A DNA stretch of 64,000 nt from an uncultured Bacteroidales bacterium (GTDB taxonomy: Bacteria > Bacteroidota > Bacteroidia > Bacteroidales > UBA932): assembly GCA_947177525.1 (NCBI GenBank), contig CAMWUW010000002.1, positions 1 through 64,000 of the forward strand, in the 5' to 3' direction. Shown here one piece after another: positions 51,034-60,722 of this stretch. Position numbers and translations under genes: made by a program. Under the pieces are notes generated by a model that was given only the letters and a program-made list of their open reading frames with translations, ran no database searches and was not told the DNA's origin. Position 1 is the stretch's first letter. Each line of letters opens with the position of its first letter.

Positions 51034-54000
51034 TTATCGGTCCAGTATCGAAACTATCTGGTAATAACTTTTCCCTTCCGAATCTCTTTCTTCATATTTG
51101 CCTGTCCCTGAACTGTTCATTCTGCTCATTATTCCAGGATTGTCATACTTAAACAACGCAGGCAGGACATTGTTGTAGACTCCGGGGGCAGCGGCATGGG
51201 ATTTCTTCCCATTTGAAAGGATGAATTCATAATCAAGCCCAGGAAAGCCTATCACGCGGTAAAGCATATTATTTATGCCTTTCCGGGAGTATTGTCCGAC
51301 AGAAGGGTCATACTTTTCACATCCGCCCTGTAAGCGCATTGCATTTCCATGACGGCTCTTCAGAACATTTGAAATCACTATTCTCGCATTATTGTCAGAA
51401 GAGCCGAAGGCAACCATACCGGAGGATGTCCTGGCACATCCGGCATCTGCACCGTCACTGAGGGCTCCCTCAGGCGTCCCTGACATGACCTCAGAATATA
51501 CGGCGTCATACATCCCCGTACAATCCGTACCGATCTGTGAAGATGATGACATCATGTCGTTGAACTTGTCAGTGGTTGTGTAATGCACAGCAAATACAAG
51601 ACTCATGTCATAATACACCCACCTGGTAAATACAGAGTAAAAGTCTCCTATGCCAAGGTCTGTAAAAAAATTATCTTTACTGCGGAGCTTGAGTTCCATC
51701 ATAGGCAATGAATAATAAGCTCCTCCGGAATAAGTGTCACTTTGTATGTCTCCTATACATTCATAATAGGCAAACAACGGGTAAAGTCCGCACGGGACAT
51801 TTCCGGCAGCCGGAAGCGGATACCCTTCTGCACTGGAAAAGAAAAACGGATAATACTGCTGGATGTTTCCGTTTATGACATACCCGGCACCGGAAACTCC
51901 CCCGCCGTTCGGCTTCTGCAATTCAAATGCGCCTTCATTACGTTTCCATGCCAGCTGCCCATAAACATAAAAATCTATATATCCCTGCACTATACCTATT
52001 TTTTCATTTGAACGTCTGTTCACATAGTTGAAACGAACATATTTTTTCCCGGCAACATGACTGTACATGTCAAAACCCTCCTCAGAGCGGCCGAACTCTT
52101 TGTCATATTCATATTTCCCATTTAAAAGATCCTTGACTTCATAGTAACATACCGGCCAGAACTTTAGCTGTGTCCCCTCTTCTGCCAAGTCATACCTCAT
52201 CCAAGATCCCCTGTAAGCATAACTGGTTGTATGCAGACGGCTTGCTCCCGGATATACCTGCCTTGTAATGTCATCAACCGTCACCGATGATATCTGGAGA
52301 GAAGACTGCGCAGCTTTGTTTCCTATATAAATATACTTGTAGTCAAACTCATATCTTCCAGGTTCACGGCAATATATATCATTACCGGTATAAGCTATAT
52401 CATTCTCAAGACAGAACTGCTTTCTCAAAGGCCTGTAGGTCAGCAGGCTGTAGTCATCGATACGCCCAAGCCTTGTATTACGGTCCTCCTTTACGGGAAA
52501 GGTGAACATCACTTTGAATCCTGAGAATGCCGTGCCAGCGCAATCCCTGAAATTGAGATCTACAGGAAAGACCTGTCCGTCATGCCTTATCATTTCATCG
52601 TCCACATGACATACATATACGTCCACTGACATCTCACCAGGCTTCACATCAATGCCGAGATATGACAAGGCCGGCTCCTGCATAACCGGAACAGGGGCAA
52701 GATATTCAAGCACAGCATTTTCATCCAGATTAGGAACCGCATTATTATTTTCATCGACAATTGAATATGGCACATTAACCTCATTTCCGACAACATCAAG
52801 CTTACAGACAGGCACATTCCTGTCCACTGCCAGACCCGGCCGCCTCACATTCACAACAACCTCAGAGCGCTGTCCTCCGTCTTTATTTGCAAAGGTGATT
52901 ACAGAACGCCCCTGACGGCAGGCAACAATCTTAAATTCGGTTCCGGCCTCATTCAGCGGAACAATCCGGACCACCTCACCTGATTCAGATGAATTATATT
53001 TGGTTTCGGATTTCACATAGCTTACCGGCCAAACTTCTTCCGGCACATCTCCAATTGACAATTTGCCATACTGACCGACATACGACGGGATGATGTCCCA
53101 CTTTAGATTCATCGGCCATTCCACCGAATCCGTAACGACAATATTTGCGACAGCCTTCTTCCGGCCGTCATACGTTTCAGCAGAGATGGAATATGTTCCT
53201 GTTGCAGCCGTCTCAGGAATATCATATTCAACAACATGCATAACTTCACCACGGCTGCCGGGTATCGCTCCTATGTCATATTTCACCGATGACGCCACCC
53301 CTCTCTCCACCAAGGCCCCGACACTGCTGCAATAGTCCCAGTCCACTTTATAAAATTCAGTCTGAGATGATGCTGCGCCGGAAGTTGTACGGTGATAAAA
53401 GGCATAGACCCGGTTTTTGTTTCCTGTAAGGAAATAATAGACAGGCACTCCGTCCCTTACCTCTTTTGCACCTCTAAATGACAGAGACCGCAGATCGCTT
53501 CCTGAAAATTCAACTTTCCATGAAGGACGCATGACATTGTCATAATCAGGCATTACCGTTATTTCATAAACCGAATTTCGGCAAACGTCAAAATTAGACA
53601 CATTATCCTTGCCTATGAAAAATTTATATTTTACGTTTCCTACCCAACCTTTTATCGGATAGGTACACACCGCACCTATTTCAATATAAGTGCACTTTCC
53701 GGAAAAATCATTGCCGGCAGACACAAGATTTTCAGATGTCTTTTTCCACGGATCATCGTTTCCAGGCAAAAGCGTGCCCATCATATTTTCAGGGACATAA
53801 AACTCTGCTGTGAATGAATCTGTTTCTGACTGTTCCACAAAAGCCCCGAAACTGCCCTGGCAGTCCGATTGGCCCGTAACGTCAGCGGCATCTGCGGCTG
53901 CACTGTCTCCGAACGGAAGCAAAAGCGTATTTGCATTGCGCACATATATATTTTGCAGGAAAAAGGTGTTCTTGCCGTTGTCCGGATTTATGAATGAATC

Positions 54001-54513
54001 GTCTTTTACAATAGTTACACGTATTTTTGCGAACAATCTTTCAAGGGCGACATGCAAAGACGGATTTCCGTCCCAATCAACCCTGGAGCACATCGGTATC
54101 CCCTTCTCGGAAAGTTCATCAAAATCGGCAATCCGGTATGAAAGACCGCGCACTGCATCCTCATTCTCAGGAAATGATGATGACATGTCGCCCATATTGG
54201 CGGTAAAATAAAATGTCTTTACATTCAAAGGCACTGTCAGAACACATGAAGAGGCATCATCCAGATGCCATGTGCCAAGCAGATTGCCGTTATATGCAGC
54301 TACAGTAATATCCGTCACAATGCTCTCCGCACTGCTTTCCGGCAGCAGCACAGACTTGACATGCGGCTCCATGGCCGAAAATGAGACTTCAACACGGGCA
54401 CAATTCTTTCCGGAATCAAATGCCGTTTCTTCAATAGGTTCACCCTGCTCCAAATTTCCGCATCCCAACAATATGCACAAAGACATTGCTGCAATCTGAA
54501 AATATTTTTCCAT
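51034..54513 (-). CDS. Large fimbrillin-like (DUF4906-type) surface lipoprotein
   Basis: A 1159-residue lipoprotein (AMSLCILLGCGNLEQG lipobox). The N-terminal about 350 residues resemble Mfa/FimA-type fimbrillins of Bacteroidales: ARVEVSFSAMEPHVKSVLLPESSAESIVTDITVAAYNGNLLGTW, then FYFTANMGDMS and LERLFAKIRVTIV, FLQNIYVRNAN. The middle contains Ig-like segments, and the C-terminal about 400 residues hold many Tyr/Asp-rich strands. Length and layout fit DUF4906-type fimbrial tip or surface proteins. No fimbrial operon (FimB-E) surrounds it. Family placement is by pattern; the role as adhesin is inference. Confidence 0.65.
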   Translation of the reverse strand: MEKYFQIAAMSLCILLGCGNLEQGEPIEETAFDSGKNCARVEVSFSAMEPHVKSVLLPESSAESIVTDITVAAYNGNLLGTWHLDDASSCVLTVPLNVKTFYFTANMGDMSSSFPENEDAVRGLSYRIADFDELSEKGIPMCSRVDWDGNPSLHVALERLFAKIRVTIVKDDSFINPDNGKNTFFLQNIYVRNANTLLLPFGDSAAADAADVTGQSDCQGSFGAFVEQSETDSFTAEFYVPENMMGTLLPGNDDPWKKTSENLVSAGNDFSGKCTYIEIGAVCTYPIKGWVGNVKYKFFIGKDNVSNFDVCRNSVYEITVMPDYDNVMRPSWKVEFSGSDLRSLSFRGAKEVRDGVPVYYFLTGNKNRVYAFYHRTTSGAASSQTEFYKVDWDYCSSVGALVERGVASSVKYDIGAIPGSRGEVMHVVEYDIPETAATGTYSISAETYDGRKKAVANIVVTDSVEWPMNLKWDIIPSYVGQYGKLSIGDVPEEVWPVSYVKSETKYNSSESGEVVRIVPLNEAGTEFKIVACRQGRSVITFANKDGGQRSEVVVNVRRPGLAVDRNVPVCKLDVVGNEVNVPYSIVDENNNAVPNLDENAVLEYLAPVPVMQEPALSYLGIDVKPGEMSVDVYVCHVDDEMIRHDGQVFPVDLNFRDCAGTAFSGFKVMFTFPVKEDRNTRLGRIDDYSLLTYRPLRKQFCLENDIAYTGNDIYCREPGRYEFDYKYIYIGNKAAQSSLQISSVTVDDITRQVYPGASRLHTTSYAYRGSWMRYDLAEEGTQLKFWPVCYYEVKDLLNGKYEYDKEFGRSEEGFDMYSHVAGKKYVRFNYVNRRSNEKIGIVQGYIDFYVYGQLAWKRNEGAFELQKPNGGGVSGAGYVINGNIQQYYPFFFSSAEGYPLPAAGNVPCGLYPLFAYYECIGDIQSDTYSGGAYYSLPMMELKLRSKDNFFTDLGIGDFYSVFTRWVYYDMSLVFAVHYTTTDKFNDMMSSSSQIGTDCTGMYDAVYSEVMSGTPEGALSDGADAGCARTSSGMVAFGSSDNNARIVISNVLKSRHGNAMRLQGGCEKYDPSVGQYSRKGINNMLYRVIGFPGLDYEFILSNGKKSHAAAPGVYNNVLPALFKYDNPGIMSRMNSSGTGKYEERDSEGKSYYQIVSILDR

Positions 54514-54676
54514 ATATATTGTTTTAATCGTTTCCGGCCAAAAGTTCCCGTGTCTCACGACAGGAGAACTTGTTAACATGAAAAGCATTTAAAATAAAAT
54601 CAGACCTGCAACCTTAAAATAAAAAGGTCTGGCCATAAAGTCACCGGCAAAGATGCAGGAAGAAATTCCAACCGTG

Positions 54677-54714
54677 TTTAAAAAAGAGAAAAAGCATTTT
54701 AAAAAAGAGAAAAA
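54677..54714. repeat. 17-bp direct repeat in the region upstream of the fimbrillin-like gene
   Basis: TTTAAAAAAGAGAAAAA occurs at 54677-54693 and 54698-54714, 21 bp apart, i.e. on the same face of the helix. The surrounding 54514-54841 stretch also has an inverted pair CAGACCT/AGGTCTG (54601-54607/54625-54631) and no coding gene. I find no clear TAnnTTTG box for the lipoprotein gene. Confidence 0.5.
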
Positions 54715-54782
54715 TGGCTGCCGGAAAAATTAAAAATAAATTTTTAATACAGGAAAAACATTAAGAAAAGTGACATAATTAC

Positions 54783-54821
54783 AAAAAGGGCCTGAATAAA
54801 AATTTCATTCAAGCCCTTTTT
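54783..54821 (-). terminator. Intrinsic terminator after hppA
   Basis: AAAAAGGGC-c-TGAAT (54783-54797) pairs with ATTCA-a-GCCCTTTTT (54807-54821), a 14-bp stem with one mismatch, 20 bp past the hppA stop. T-runs occur on both sides. Confidence 0.88.
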
Positions 54822-54841
54822 GAGTCATTTTGTTTATATGG

Positions 54842-57034
54842 CTAATGAATCCAGACAGTAAGTCCAGCCATTACTATTGAGACCATGCTCATCAATTTTA
54901 TCAGTATATTCAATGACGGTCCTGAAGTATCTTTGAAAGGATCCCCCACAGTGTCTCCCGTCACAGTTGCCTTGTGGGCCTCTGAATTCTTGCCTCCAAG
55001 ATTTCCTTCTTCCACATATTTCTTTGCATTGTCCCATGCTCCGCCTGAATTTGCCATAAAGACAGCAAGCACAAAACCGCTTCCAAGGCCTCCAATAAGA
55101 AGTCCCATGACACCGGCCACTCCAAGCAGCAATCCGACAAGCACAGGTACAACTATGGCAATGAGTGAAGGAACCAGCATCTCACGCTGTGCACCTTTTG
55201 TGGATATTTCCACACAGCGGGCATAGTCAGGAACAGCTTCTTTCGTAAGTATTCCCTTGATTTCACGGAATTGCCGGCGTACCTCTGTCACCATACTTTG
55301 TGCGGCACGTCCGACAGCATTCATGGTAAGTCCGCAGAAAAGGAATGACATCATGGCACCGATAAACACTCCCACCAGCACAAGAGGATTCATGAGATCC
55401 ACATGATAATATGACATGATGTCAGGAATCGTAGCCTGAGCGGCATCTACAAGTTCACCGGAGACACCGACAATCTGCTTGCCTATATGGCTGAGGCCAA
55501 TCTTTATTTCTTCAATATATGAAGCCAGCAGAGCCAATCCGGTAAGAGCTGCAGAGCCTATGGCAAAGCCTTTTCCTGTTGCAGCAGTTGTGTTTCCAAG
55601 AGCATCCAGCACATCTGTACGTTTGCGGACCTCAGGATCAAGTTCGCTCATCTGCGCATTTCCTCCTGCATTGTCGGCAATAGGCCCGTATGCATCAGTT
55701 GCCAGCGTGATACCAAGAGTAGAAAGCATGCCGACTGCGGCAATTCCGATTCCATACAACCCCAGGCTGAGGCTTTGTGCGGAAAACGACAGGTCAAATC
55801 CATTAGCACAGAGATAGGCCAAAAGTATAGCCACGGCAATCGTCACCACCGGAACGGCAGTAGAAAGCATGCCCAGCCCGACACCGGAGATAATGACAGT
55901 CGCCGGACCGGTCTCCGCACTTTCTGCCAGTTTTTGGGTAGGACGGTAAGAGTGCGAGGTGTAGTATTCGGTTGCCTGTCCGATTATCACACCGGCGACA
56001 AGACCGACAACGACAGAAAAAGATATCTGCCACCAGTTCTCCATTCCAAGCAGCCACATTATAAGGAATGTCGCACCGGCTATCAGCACAGAACTTACAT
56101 TAGTCCCCAGACTGAGAGATCTGAGAAGCTGCTTCATTCCTGCTCCCTCTTTTGTGCGTACCAGATATATGCCTATAATTGAAAGTACAACTCCGACAGC
56201 AGCAATAAGCATTGGGGCAAATATTGCCTTAAGCTGCAATTCCGTTCCTCCGATATAATATGCAGACGCACCAAGGGCACACGTTGCCAAAATGGAACCG
56301 CAATATGACTCATAAAGGTCTGCACCCATGCCGGCAACGTCTCCTACATTGTCTCCTACATTATCTGCAATGGTGGCAGGATTACGCGGGTCATCCTCCG
56401 GAATGCCTGCTTCAACCTTTCCGACAAGATCGGCCCCGACATCAGCCGCTTTGGTATAAATACCTCCGCCTACTCTTGCAAACAACGCCTGGGTTGACGC
56501 TCCCATACCGAAAGTCAGCATTGTGGTAGTTATTATCACAAGGTTCTGAGGATCTTCGGCCGGATAAAAGCCAGACAATATAAGCCACCATATTGCTATG
56601 TCAAGAAGGCCGAGTCCTACAACAGTAAGTCCCATTACGGCACCGCTGCGGAAGGCAACTCTAAGACCGGAATTCAATGAGCGCATAGCAGCATTGGCAG
56701 TTCTTGCAGAAGCGTATGTGGCTGTTTTCATACCGACAAATCCGGCAAGTCCGGAAAAGAAGCCACCGGTAAGAAATGCAAACGGAACCCAAGGATTCTG
56801 CACATGAAAGACGTATGCCAGGACTGCAAAGAAAATTGCAAGAACAAAGAATACAACTGTCACGACTTTATATTGCTGCTTCAGATAAGCCATCGCCCCT
56901 TCTCTTACGAATTTGGCGATTTCTTTCATTGTCACAGTACCTTCACTTTCCTTCATCATCTGTCGGAAAAACAGGTAGGCAAACAGCAGAGCCACAATTG
57001 CAGCAGCCGGCACAAGATAGAACAGATTAGTCAT
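54842..57034 (-). CDS. hppA: Membrane-bound pyrophosphatase, K+-dependent type
   Basis: An integral membrane pump that uses pyrophosphate hydrolysis to export Na+ or H+. The 730-residue protein has about 16 hydrophobic segments, the substrate motif DVGADLVGKVEAGIPEDDPRNPATIADNVGDNVGD and the second motif NTTAATGKGFAIGSAAL. Alanine in GNTTAA (instead of Lys in GNTTKA) marks the K+-dependent subfamily. Na+ against H+ specificity depends on residues I cannot place without an alignment; many gut Bacteroidota have Na+ pumps. ATG 57034 is the family start. It is a single-gene unit. Confidence 0.94.
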   Translation of the reverse strand: MTNLFYLVPAAAIVALLFAYLFFRQMMKESEGTVTMKEIAKFVREGAMAYLKQQYKVVTVVFFVLAIFFAVLAYVFHVQNPWVPFAFLTGGFFSGLAGFVGMKTATYASARTANAAMRSLNSGLRVAFRSGAVMGLTVVGLGLLDIAIWWLILSGFYPAEDPQNLVIITTTMLTFGMGASTQALFARVGGGIYTKAADVGADLVGKVEAGIPEDDPRNPATIADNVGDNVGDVAGMGADLYESYCGSILATCALGASAYYIGGTELQLKAIFAPMLIAAVGVVLSIIGIYLVRTKEGAGMKQLLRSLSLGTNVSSVLIAGATFLIMWLLGMENWWQISFSVVVGLVAGVIIGQATEYYTSHSYRPTQKLAESAETGPATVIISGVGLGMLSTAVPVVTIAVAILLAYLCANGFDLSFSAQSLSLGLYGIGIAAVGMLSTLGITLATDAYGPIADNAGGNAQMSELDPEVRKRTDVLDALGNTTAATGKGFAIGSAALTGLALLASYIEEIKIGLSHIGKQIVGVSGELVDAAQATIPDIMSYYHVDLMNPLVLVGVFIGAMMSFLFCGLTMNAVGRAAQSMVTEVRRQFREIKGILTKEAVPDYARCVEISTKGAQREMLVPSLIAIVVPVLVGLLLGVAGVMGLLIGGLGSGFVLAVFMANSGGAWDNAKKYVEEGNLGGKNSEAHKATVTGDTVGDPFKDTSGPSLNILIKLMSMVSIVMAGLTVWIH

Positions 57035-57096
57035 AATGTTATGTTTTATTATGTATGTACTGCATATCAAAAGCATCAGCTTTTATGTCGGAAGAA

Positions 57097-57104
57097 CAAA
57101 TTTA
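57097..57104 (-). promoter_or_regulatory. -7 box for hppA
   Basis: Reverse strand TAAATTTG, predicted leader about 58 nt, within which AAAAGC-ATCA-GCTTTT can form a small hairpin. Confidence 0.5.
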
Positions 57105-57210
57105 TTTAATTTTTCAAGAAAAACAAGCCCAAAACAATACATTTTTAAAGCAAATTCCGCTTTTTCTTAATAATTATTAAAAACATCAGCTTGTCGTATG
57201 AATTTTTCCT

Positions 57211-57218
57211 TATCTTTG
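57211..57218 (+). promoter_or_regulatory. Forward -7 box in the hppA-rplQ gap
   Basis: TATCTTTG followed by C. There is no protein-coding gene on this strand downstream, only the structured region ending in the hairpin at 57279-57310. Confidence 0.55.
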
Positions 57219-57222
57219 CAAT

Positions 57223-57318
57223 AGTCCGGATTTTGGTTGTCCGGACAACAGCAGCAACTTCACGCATCATACAACAAAAAATCCGGAATCCTATACGAGA
57301 TTCCGGATTTATTTTGTG
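57223..57318 (+). ncRNA. Candidate small RNA between hppA and rplQ
   Basis: A forward transcript from the box at 57211 would be about 95 nt. It can form two separate hairpins: GTCCGGA/TCCGGAC (57224-57230/57240-57246) and the terminator stem AAATCCGGAATC/GATTCCGGATTT (57279-57290/57299-57310) followed by ATTTTG. Alternatively TCCGGATTTTGGTTGT (57225-57240) pairs with ACAACAAAAAATCCGGA (57271-57287) with one extra base, which dissolves both. No ORF fits. The rest of the 57035-57343 gap has only the hppA promoter and the operon terminator. Confidence 0.5.
57279..57310 (-). terminator. Terminator of the ribosomal protein operon
   Basis: AAATCCGGAATC and GATTCCGGATTT form a perfect 12-bp stem with an 8-nt loop, 34 bp past the rplQ stop; on the reverse strand it is followed by TTTGTTG after an A/T tract. 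The same hairpin serves the candidate forward small RNA. Confidence 0.88.
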
Positions 57319-57343
57319 CAGCATAAGCTGCCTTTTGATCTGA

Positions 57344-57811
57344 TTACTCAGCTGCAGGAGCCTCTGCAGCAGGAGCAGCCTCAGCAGCCTTCTTTGAGCT
57401 GCGGCGGGTTGTCTTCTTAGCAGCCTTTGGAGCAGCTGAAGCAAGAGCAGCCTCATTGAAGTCAACAAGCTCGATAAGAGCCATGTCAGCTCCGTCACCA
57501 AGACGGAAACCGGTCTTCAGGACACGTGTATATCCGCCCGGACGCTCAGCGACCTTAGGGGCGATTGTACGGAAGAGCTCTGTAACGGCCTCCTTGTTCT
57601 TGAGATAGCTGAACACGATACGGCGTGAATGTGTCGAATCGTTTTTTGACTTGGTGATAAGCGGTTCAACATAAACCTGCAGAGCCTTGGCCTTGGCAAC
57701 CGTAGTCACAATTCTCTTGTGGAGAATAAGAGAGGTAGCCATATTGGCAAGGAGAGCTTTACGATGACCACTCTTGCGGCCAAGGTGGTTGATTGCTTTA
57801 TTATGCCTCAT
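57344..57811 (-). CDS. rplQ: 50S ribosomal protein L17
   Basis: The first about 115 residues are canonical L17 ([67 protein letters not shown]). The last about 35 residues are an Ala/Lys/Glu low-complexity tail, common in Bacteroidota L17. It is the final gene of the operon, 5 bp after rpoA. Confidence 0.97.
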   Translation of the reverse strand: MRHNKAINHLGRKSGHRKALLANMATSLILHKRIVTTVAKAKALQVYVEPLITKSKNDSTHSRRIVFSYLKNKEAVTELFRTIAPKVAERPGGYTRVLKTGFRLGDGADMALIELVDFNEAALASAAPKAAKKTTRRSSKKAAEAAPAAEAPAAE

Positions 57812-57816
57812 ATTGC

Positions 57817-58824
57817 TTAAACGTTCTTTTTCTTAGGTTCAATATTATACTTGGTGACATCCATTCCGAATGAAAGTTTCATCTTCTCCACAAGAAGATC
57901 TATTTCATTGAGTGACTTGCGTCCGAAGTTCCTGAATTTCATGAGCTCAGCTCTTGAATAGGAAACAAGGTCTGCAAATGTGTCAATGTCCGCAGCTTTC
58001 AGACAATTGTAAGCCCTTACGGAAAGTCCCATGTCAGAAAGCTTGGTAAGGAGAAGATGTCTCAAGTGGAGTGATTCCTCGTCAAGTTCCTTTGACTCAG
58101 ACTCGATGGAACTCTCAAGAGAGAGTTTCTTGTCATCAGTAAAGAGCTTGAAGTGGTAAATCAGGATGTTTGCTGCCTCCTGAAGAGCTATGTTAGGAGT
58201 GATGGAACCGTCAGTCACAATCTCCAGGTTAAGCTTTTCATAGTCGGTCTTCTGCTCTACACGCCAGTTCTCTACAGTCCAGTTCACGTTTTTGATCGGA
58301 GTATAGATTGCATCTACCGGAATGGTTCCGATAGGAGCATCAGTATCCCTGTTTTCATCAGCAGGCACGAAACCGCGTCCCTTGCCGACAACCAGAGTCA
58401 TCTCGATCTTCACTGCAGGCTCAAGAGAACAGATGTGCAGTTCAGGGTTAAGCACCTTGAAAGAAGACAATCCTTTTGAGATATCCTCTGCGGTAAACTC
58501 CTGTTTGCCGCTGATTACGATATTTGCTACCTCTGAGTCTACAGTTTCCACCATTCTCTTGAAACGCACCTGCTTAAGGTTGAGAATGATGTCCTGCATA
58601 CCCTCGATCACGCCGGGGATAGGAGCGAACTCCTGGTCCACACCGGAAACCTTGACCGATGTGATAGCAAAACCTTCCAGAGAAGACAATAAGATACGAC
58701 GGAGTGCGTTGCCGATGGTCTGTCCGTATCCAGGCTCCAAAGGTCTGAATTCGAAACGGCCTACGGTATCGGTTCCTTCGAGCATTATCACCTTGTCCGG
58801 TTTCTGAAATGCCAAGATTGCCAT
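57817..58824 (-). CDS. rpoA: RNA polymerase alpha subunit
   Basis: 335 residues with the N-terminal assembly domain ([38 protein letters not shown]) and the C-terminal DNA/activator-binding domain ([55 protein letters not shown]). Both domains are complete. It lies between rpsD and rplQ as in most Bacteroidota. Confidence 0.98.
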   Translation of the reverse strand: MAILAFQKPDKVIMLEGTDTVGRFEFRPLEPGYGQTIGNALRRILLSSLEGFAITSVKVSGVDQEFAPIPGVIEGMQDIILNLKQVRFKRMVETVDSEVANIVISGKQEFTAEDISKGLSSFKVLNPELHICSLEPAVKIEMTLVVGKGRGFVPADENRDTDAPIGTIPVDAIYTPIKNVNWTVENWRVEQKTDYEKLNLEIVTDGSITPNIALQEAANILIYHFKLFTDDKKLSLESSIESESKELDEESLHLRHLLLTKLSDMGLSVRAYNCLKAADIDTFADLVSYSRAELMKFRNFGRKSLNEIDLLVEKMKLSFGMDVTKYNIEPKKKNV

Positions 58825-58851
58825 ATTAATTCTTTTTTGTGGTGTTAATCA

Positions 58852-59454
58852 TTACTTAGAATACAACTCGACGATAAGCTGCTCATTGATGTTCTCAGGA
58901 ATCTCTGCCCTTACCGGAACATTGAGATACTTGCCTGTGAGAGCCTTAGCATCAAATTCTATCCATGAGTACTTGGCTGCGGATGCCACACTGTTTGTAA
59001 TAACCTCAAGGCTCTTTGACCTCTCTCTTACGGCAACCACGTCACCCGGCTTTACGAGAGCTGAAGGGATGTTGCAGACTACGCCATTGAGAGTAATGTG
59101 AGCATGTGAGACAAGCTGACGGGCAGCAGCTCTTGTAGGAGCAACGCCCATACGGTACACGATGTTGTCCAGACGAGACTCAAGAAGAATCACAAGGTTC
59201 TCACCTTTCTGTCCCTTCATGCGTGAAGCTTTCTCATAGAGGTTGCGGAACTGCCTTTCAAGAAGACCGTAAGTATATTTTACCTTCTGCTTCTCTTTGA
59301 GCTGAATACCGTACTCTGATTTCTTTTTGCGCTTGCTTGCCAAGCCGTGCTGTCCCGGAGGATAATTCCTTTTCTCAAAGTCCTTGTCTGTTCCGAAAAT
59401 CGGCTCGCCAAACTTACGTGCGATCTTTGTGCTTGGTCCAGTATATCTTGCCAT
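58852..59454 (-). CDS. rpsD: 30S ribosomal protein S4
   Basis: 200 residues beginning [20 protein letters not shown], the typical Bacteroidota start, followed by [33 protein letters not shown] and the S4 RNA-binding domain ([31 protein letters not shown]). The N-terminal zinc-finger cysteines of some S4 proteins are absent. 28 bp from rpoA. Confidence 0.98.
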   Translation of the reverse strand: MARYTGPSTKIARKFGEPIFGTDKDFEKRNYPPGQHGLASKRKKKSEYGIQLKEKQKVKYTYGLLERQFRNLYEKASRMKGQKGENLVILLESRLDNIVYRMGVAPTRAAARQLVSHAHITLNGVVCNIPSALVKPGDVVAVRERSKSLEVITNSVASAAKYSWIEFDAKALTGKYLNVPVRAEIPENINEQLIVELYSK

Positions 59455-59482
59455 AGTAATTTATCCTTTAAATGTTACAAAA

Positions 59483-59872
59483 TTAAACTTTACGACGGCC
59501 TTTTGGTCTACAGCCATTGTGTGGCATAGGAGTAACGTCGATGATCTCTGTAACCTCGATACCTGCACCATGGATAGTCCTGATTGCAGACTCACGTCCA
59601 GCTCCAGGTCCTTTCACGTATGCTTTCACCTTGCGTAGTCCAAGGTCGTATGCAGTCTTGGCTGCATCTTCTGCCGCTACCTGAGCTGCGTATGGAGTGT
59701 TCTTCTTTGAACCTCTGAAACCGCTCTTACCAGCAGAGGACCAGCTGATAACCTGTCCTATACTGTTTGTGAGGGTAACGATAACATTATTGAAGGTTGA
59801 TGAAATATGGGCCTCGCCATAAGCTTCAACCTTAACAACTCTTTTTTTGGTTGATGTTGTTTTCTTTGCCAT
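59483..59872 (-). CDS. rpsK: 30S ribosomal protein S11
   Basis: 129 residues with [50 protein letters not shown] and the C-terminal [15 protein letters not shown], invariant in S11. Follows rpsM by 12 bp. Confidence 0.98.
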   Translation of the reverse strand: MAKKTTSTKKRVVKVEAYGEAHISSTFNNVIVTLTNSIGQVISWSSAGKSGFRGSKKNTPYAAQVAAEDAAKTAYDLGLRKVKAYVKGPGAGRESAIRTIHGAGIEVTEIIDVTPMPHNGCRPKGRRKV

Positions 59873-59884
59873 AATTCATCTCAA

Positions 59885-60262
59885 TTATTTAGTTGCCTTC
59901 TTCTTGTTTGCAACAGTTTTCTTCTTACCCTTTCTTGTACGGGCATTGTTCTTGGTGCTCTGTCCGCGTACCGGAAGACCGATACGATGGCGGATTCCTC
60001 TGTAGCAACCGATATCCATCAAACGCTTGATGTTCATCTGGATGGTAGAACGGAGCTCACCCTCAATCTTGTACTCGTTAGCAATTACGCTACGGATACC
60101 GGAGATCTGCTCGTCATTCCACTCACCAACCTTTGTATCGAAATCAATGTCGAGCTGAGAAAGAATCTTTCTTGCAGAGCTGCGACCGATACCGAAGATA
60201 TAGGTAAGACCTATCTCTCCTCTTTTGTTGTTAGGTAAATCAACACCGGCTATTCTTGCCAT
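59885..60262 (-). CDS. rpsM: 30S ribosomal protein S13
   Basis: 125 residues starting [25 protein letters not shown] and containing [35 protein letters not shown], canonical S13. 36 bp after rpmJ. Confidence 0.98.
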   Translation of the reverse strand: MARIAGVDLPNNKRGEIGLTYIFGIGRSSARKILSQLDIDFDTKVGEWNDEQISGIRSVIANEYKIEGELRSTIQMNIKRLMDIGCYRGIRHRIGLPVRGQSTKNNARTRKGKKKTVANKKKATK

Positions 60263-60298
60263 AATTATCTTAACTTAATTTGTTTATACAACTAAAAA

Positions 60299-60415
60299 TT
60301 ATCCCTGGCGCATCTTGAATTTAGGATTCTTTTTGCAGATCACATAAAGACGTCCTTTACGCTTAACAATCTTGCAATCTTCGCTGCGCTTCTTAATGGA
60401 TGCTTTTACTTTCAT
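60299..60415 (-). CDS. rpmJ: 50S ribosomal protein L36 (zinc-free form)
   Basis: A 38-residue gene missing from the ORF track. The reverse strand from ATG 60415 translates to a protein beginning [20 protein letters not shown] and ending NPKFKMRQG before a TAA at 60299. Two of the four zinc ligands of the C+ form are replaced (Cys11 by Ser, His33 by Phe), so it should not bind zinc. It sits in the expected place between infA and rpsM. Confidence 0.97.
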   Translation of the reverse strand: MKVKASIKKRSEDCKIVKRKGRLYVICKKNPKFKMRQG

Positions 60416-60492
60416 TTTCTTAAAGTTTTTAAATGCTGCATCTCGGCATAATCAGAATAAATTCTGCTTCTGCGCTCAATTTGCAATTTATT

Positions 60493-60711
60493 TTATTTGT
60501 ATCTGAAAGAAATTCTTCCTTTTGATAAATCATAAGGTGACATCTCAACTTTAACCCTGTCCCCAGGCAGGATCTTGATATAATTCATCCTCATCTTGCC
60601 TGAGATGTGAGCAATGATGACGTGACCGTTCTCGAGTTCAACTTTGAACATCGCGTTAGGCAGAGTTTCAATTATTACTCCTTCCTGTTCAATTGCTGAT
60701 TGTTTTGGCAT
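60493..60711 (-). CDS. infA: Translation initiation factor IF-1
   Basis: 72 residues forming one OB fold: [66 protein letters not shown]. Exact family length. It lies 11 bp after map and 77 bp before rpmJ; that gap contains only a short palindrome CAGAAT-AA-ATTCTG. Confidence 0.98.
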   Translation of the reverse strand: MPKQSAIEQEGVIIETLPNAMFKVELENGHVIIAHISGKMRMNYIKILPGDRVKVEMSPYDLSKGRISFRYK

Positions 60712-60722
60712 CGATAATCACT

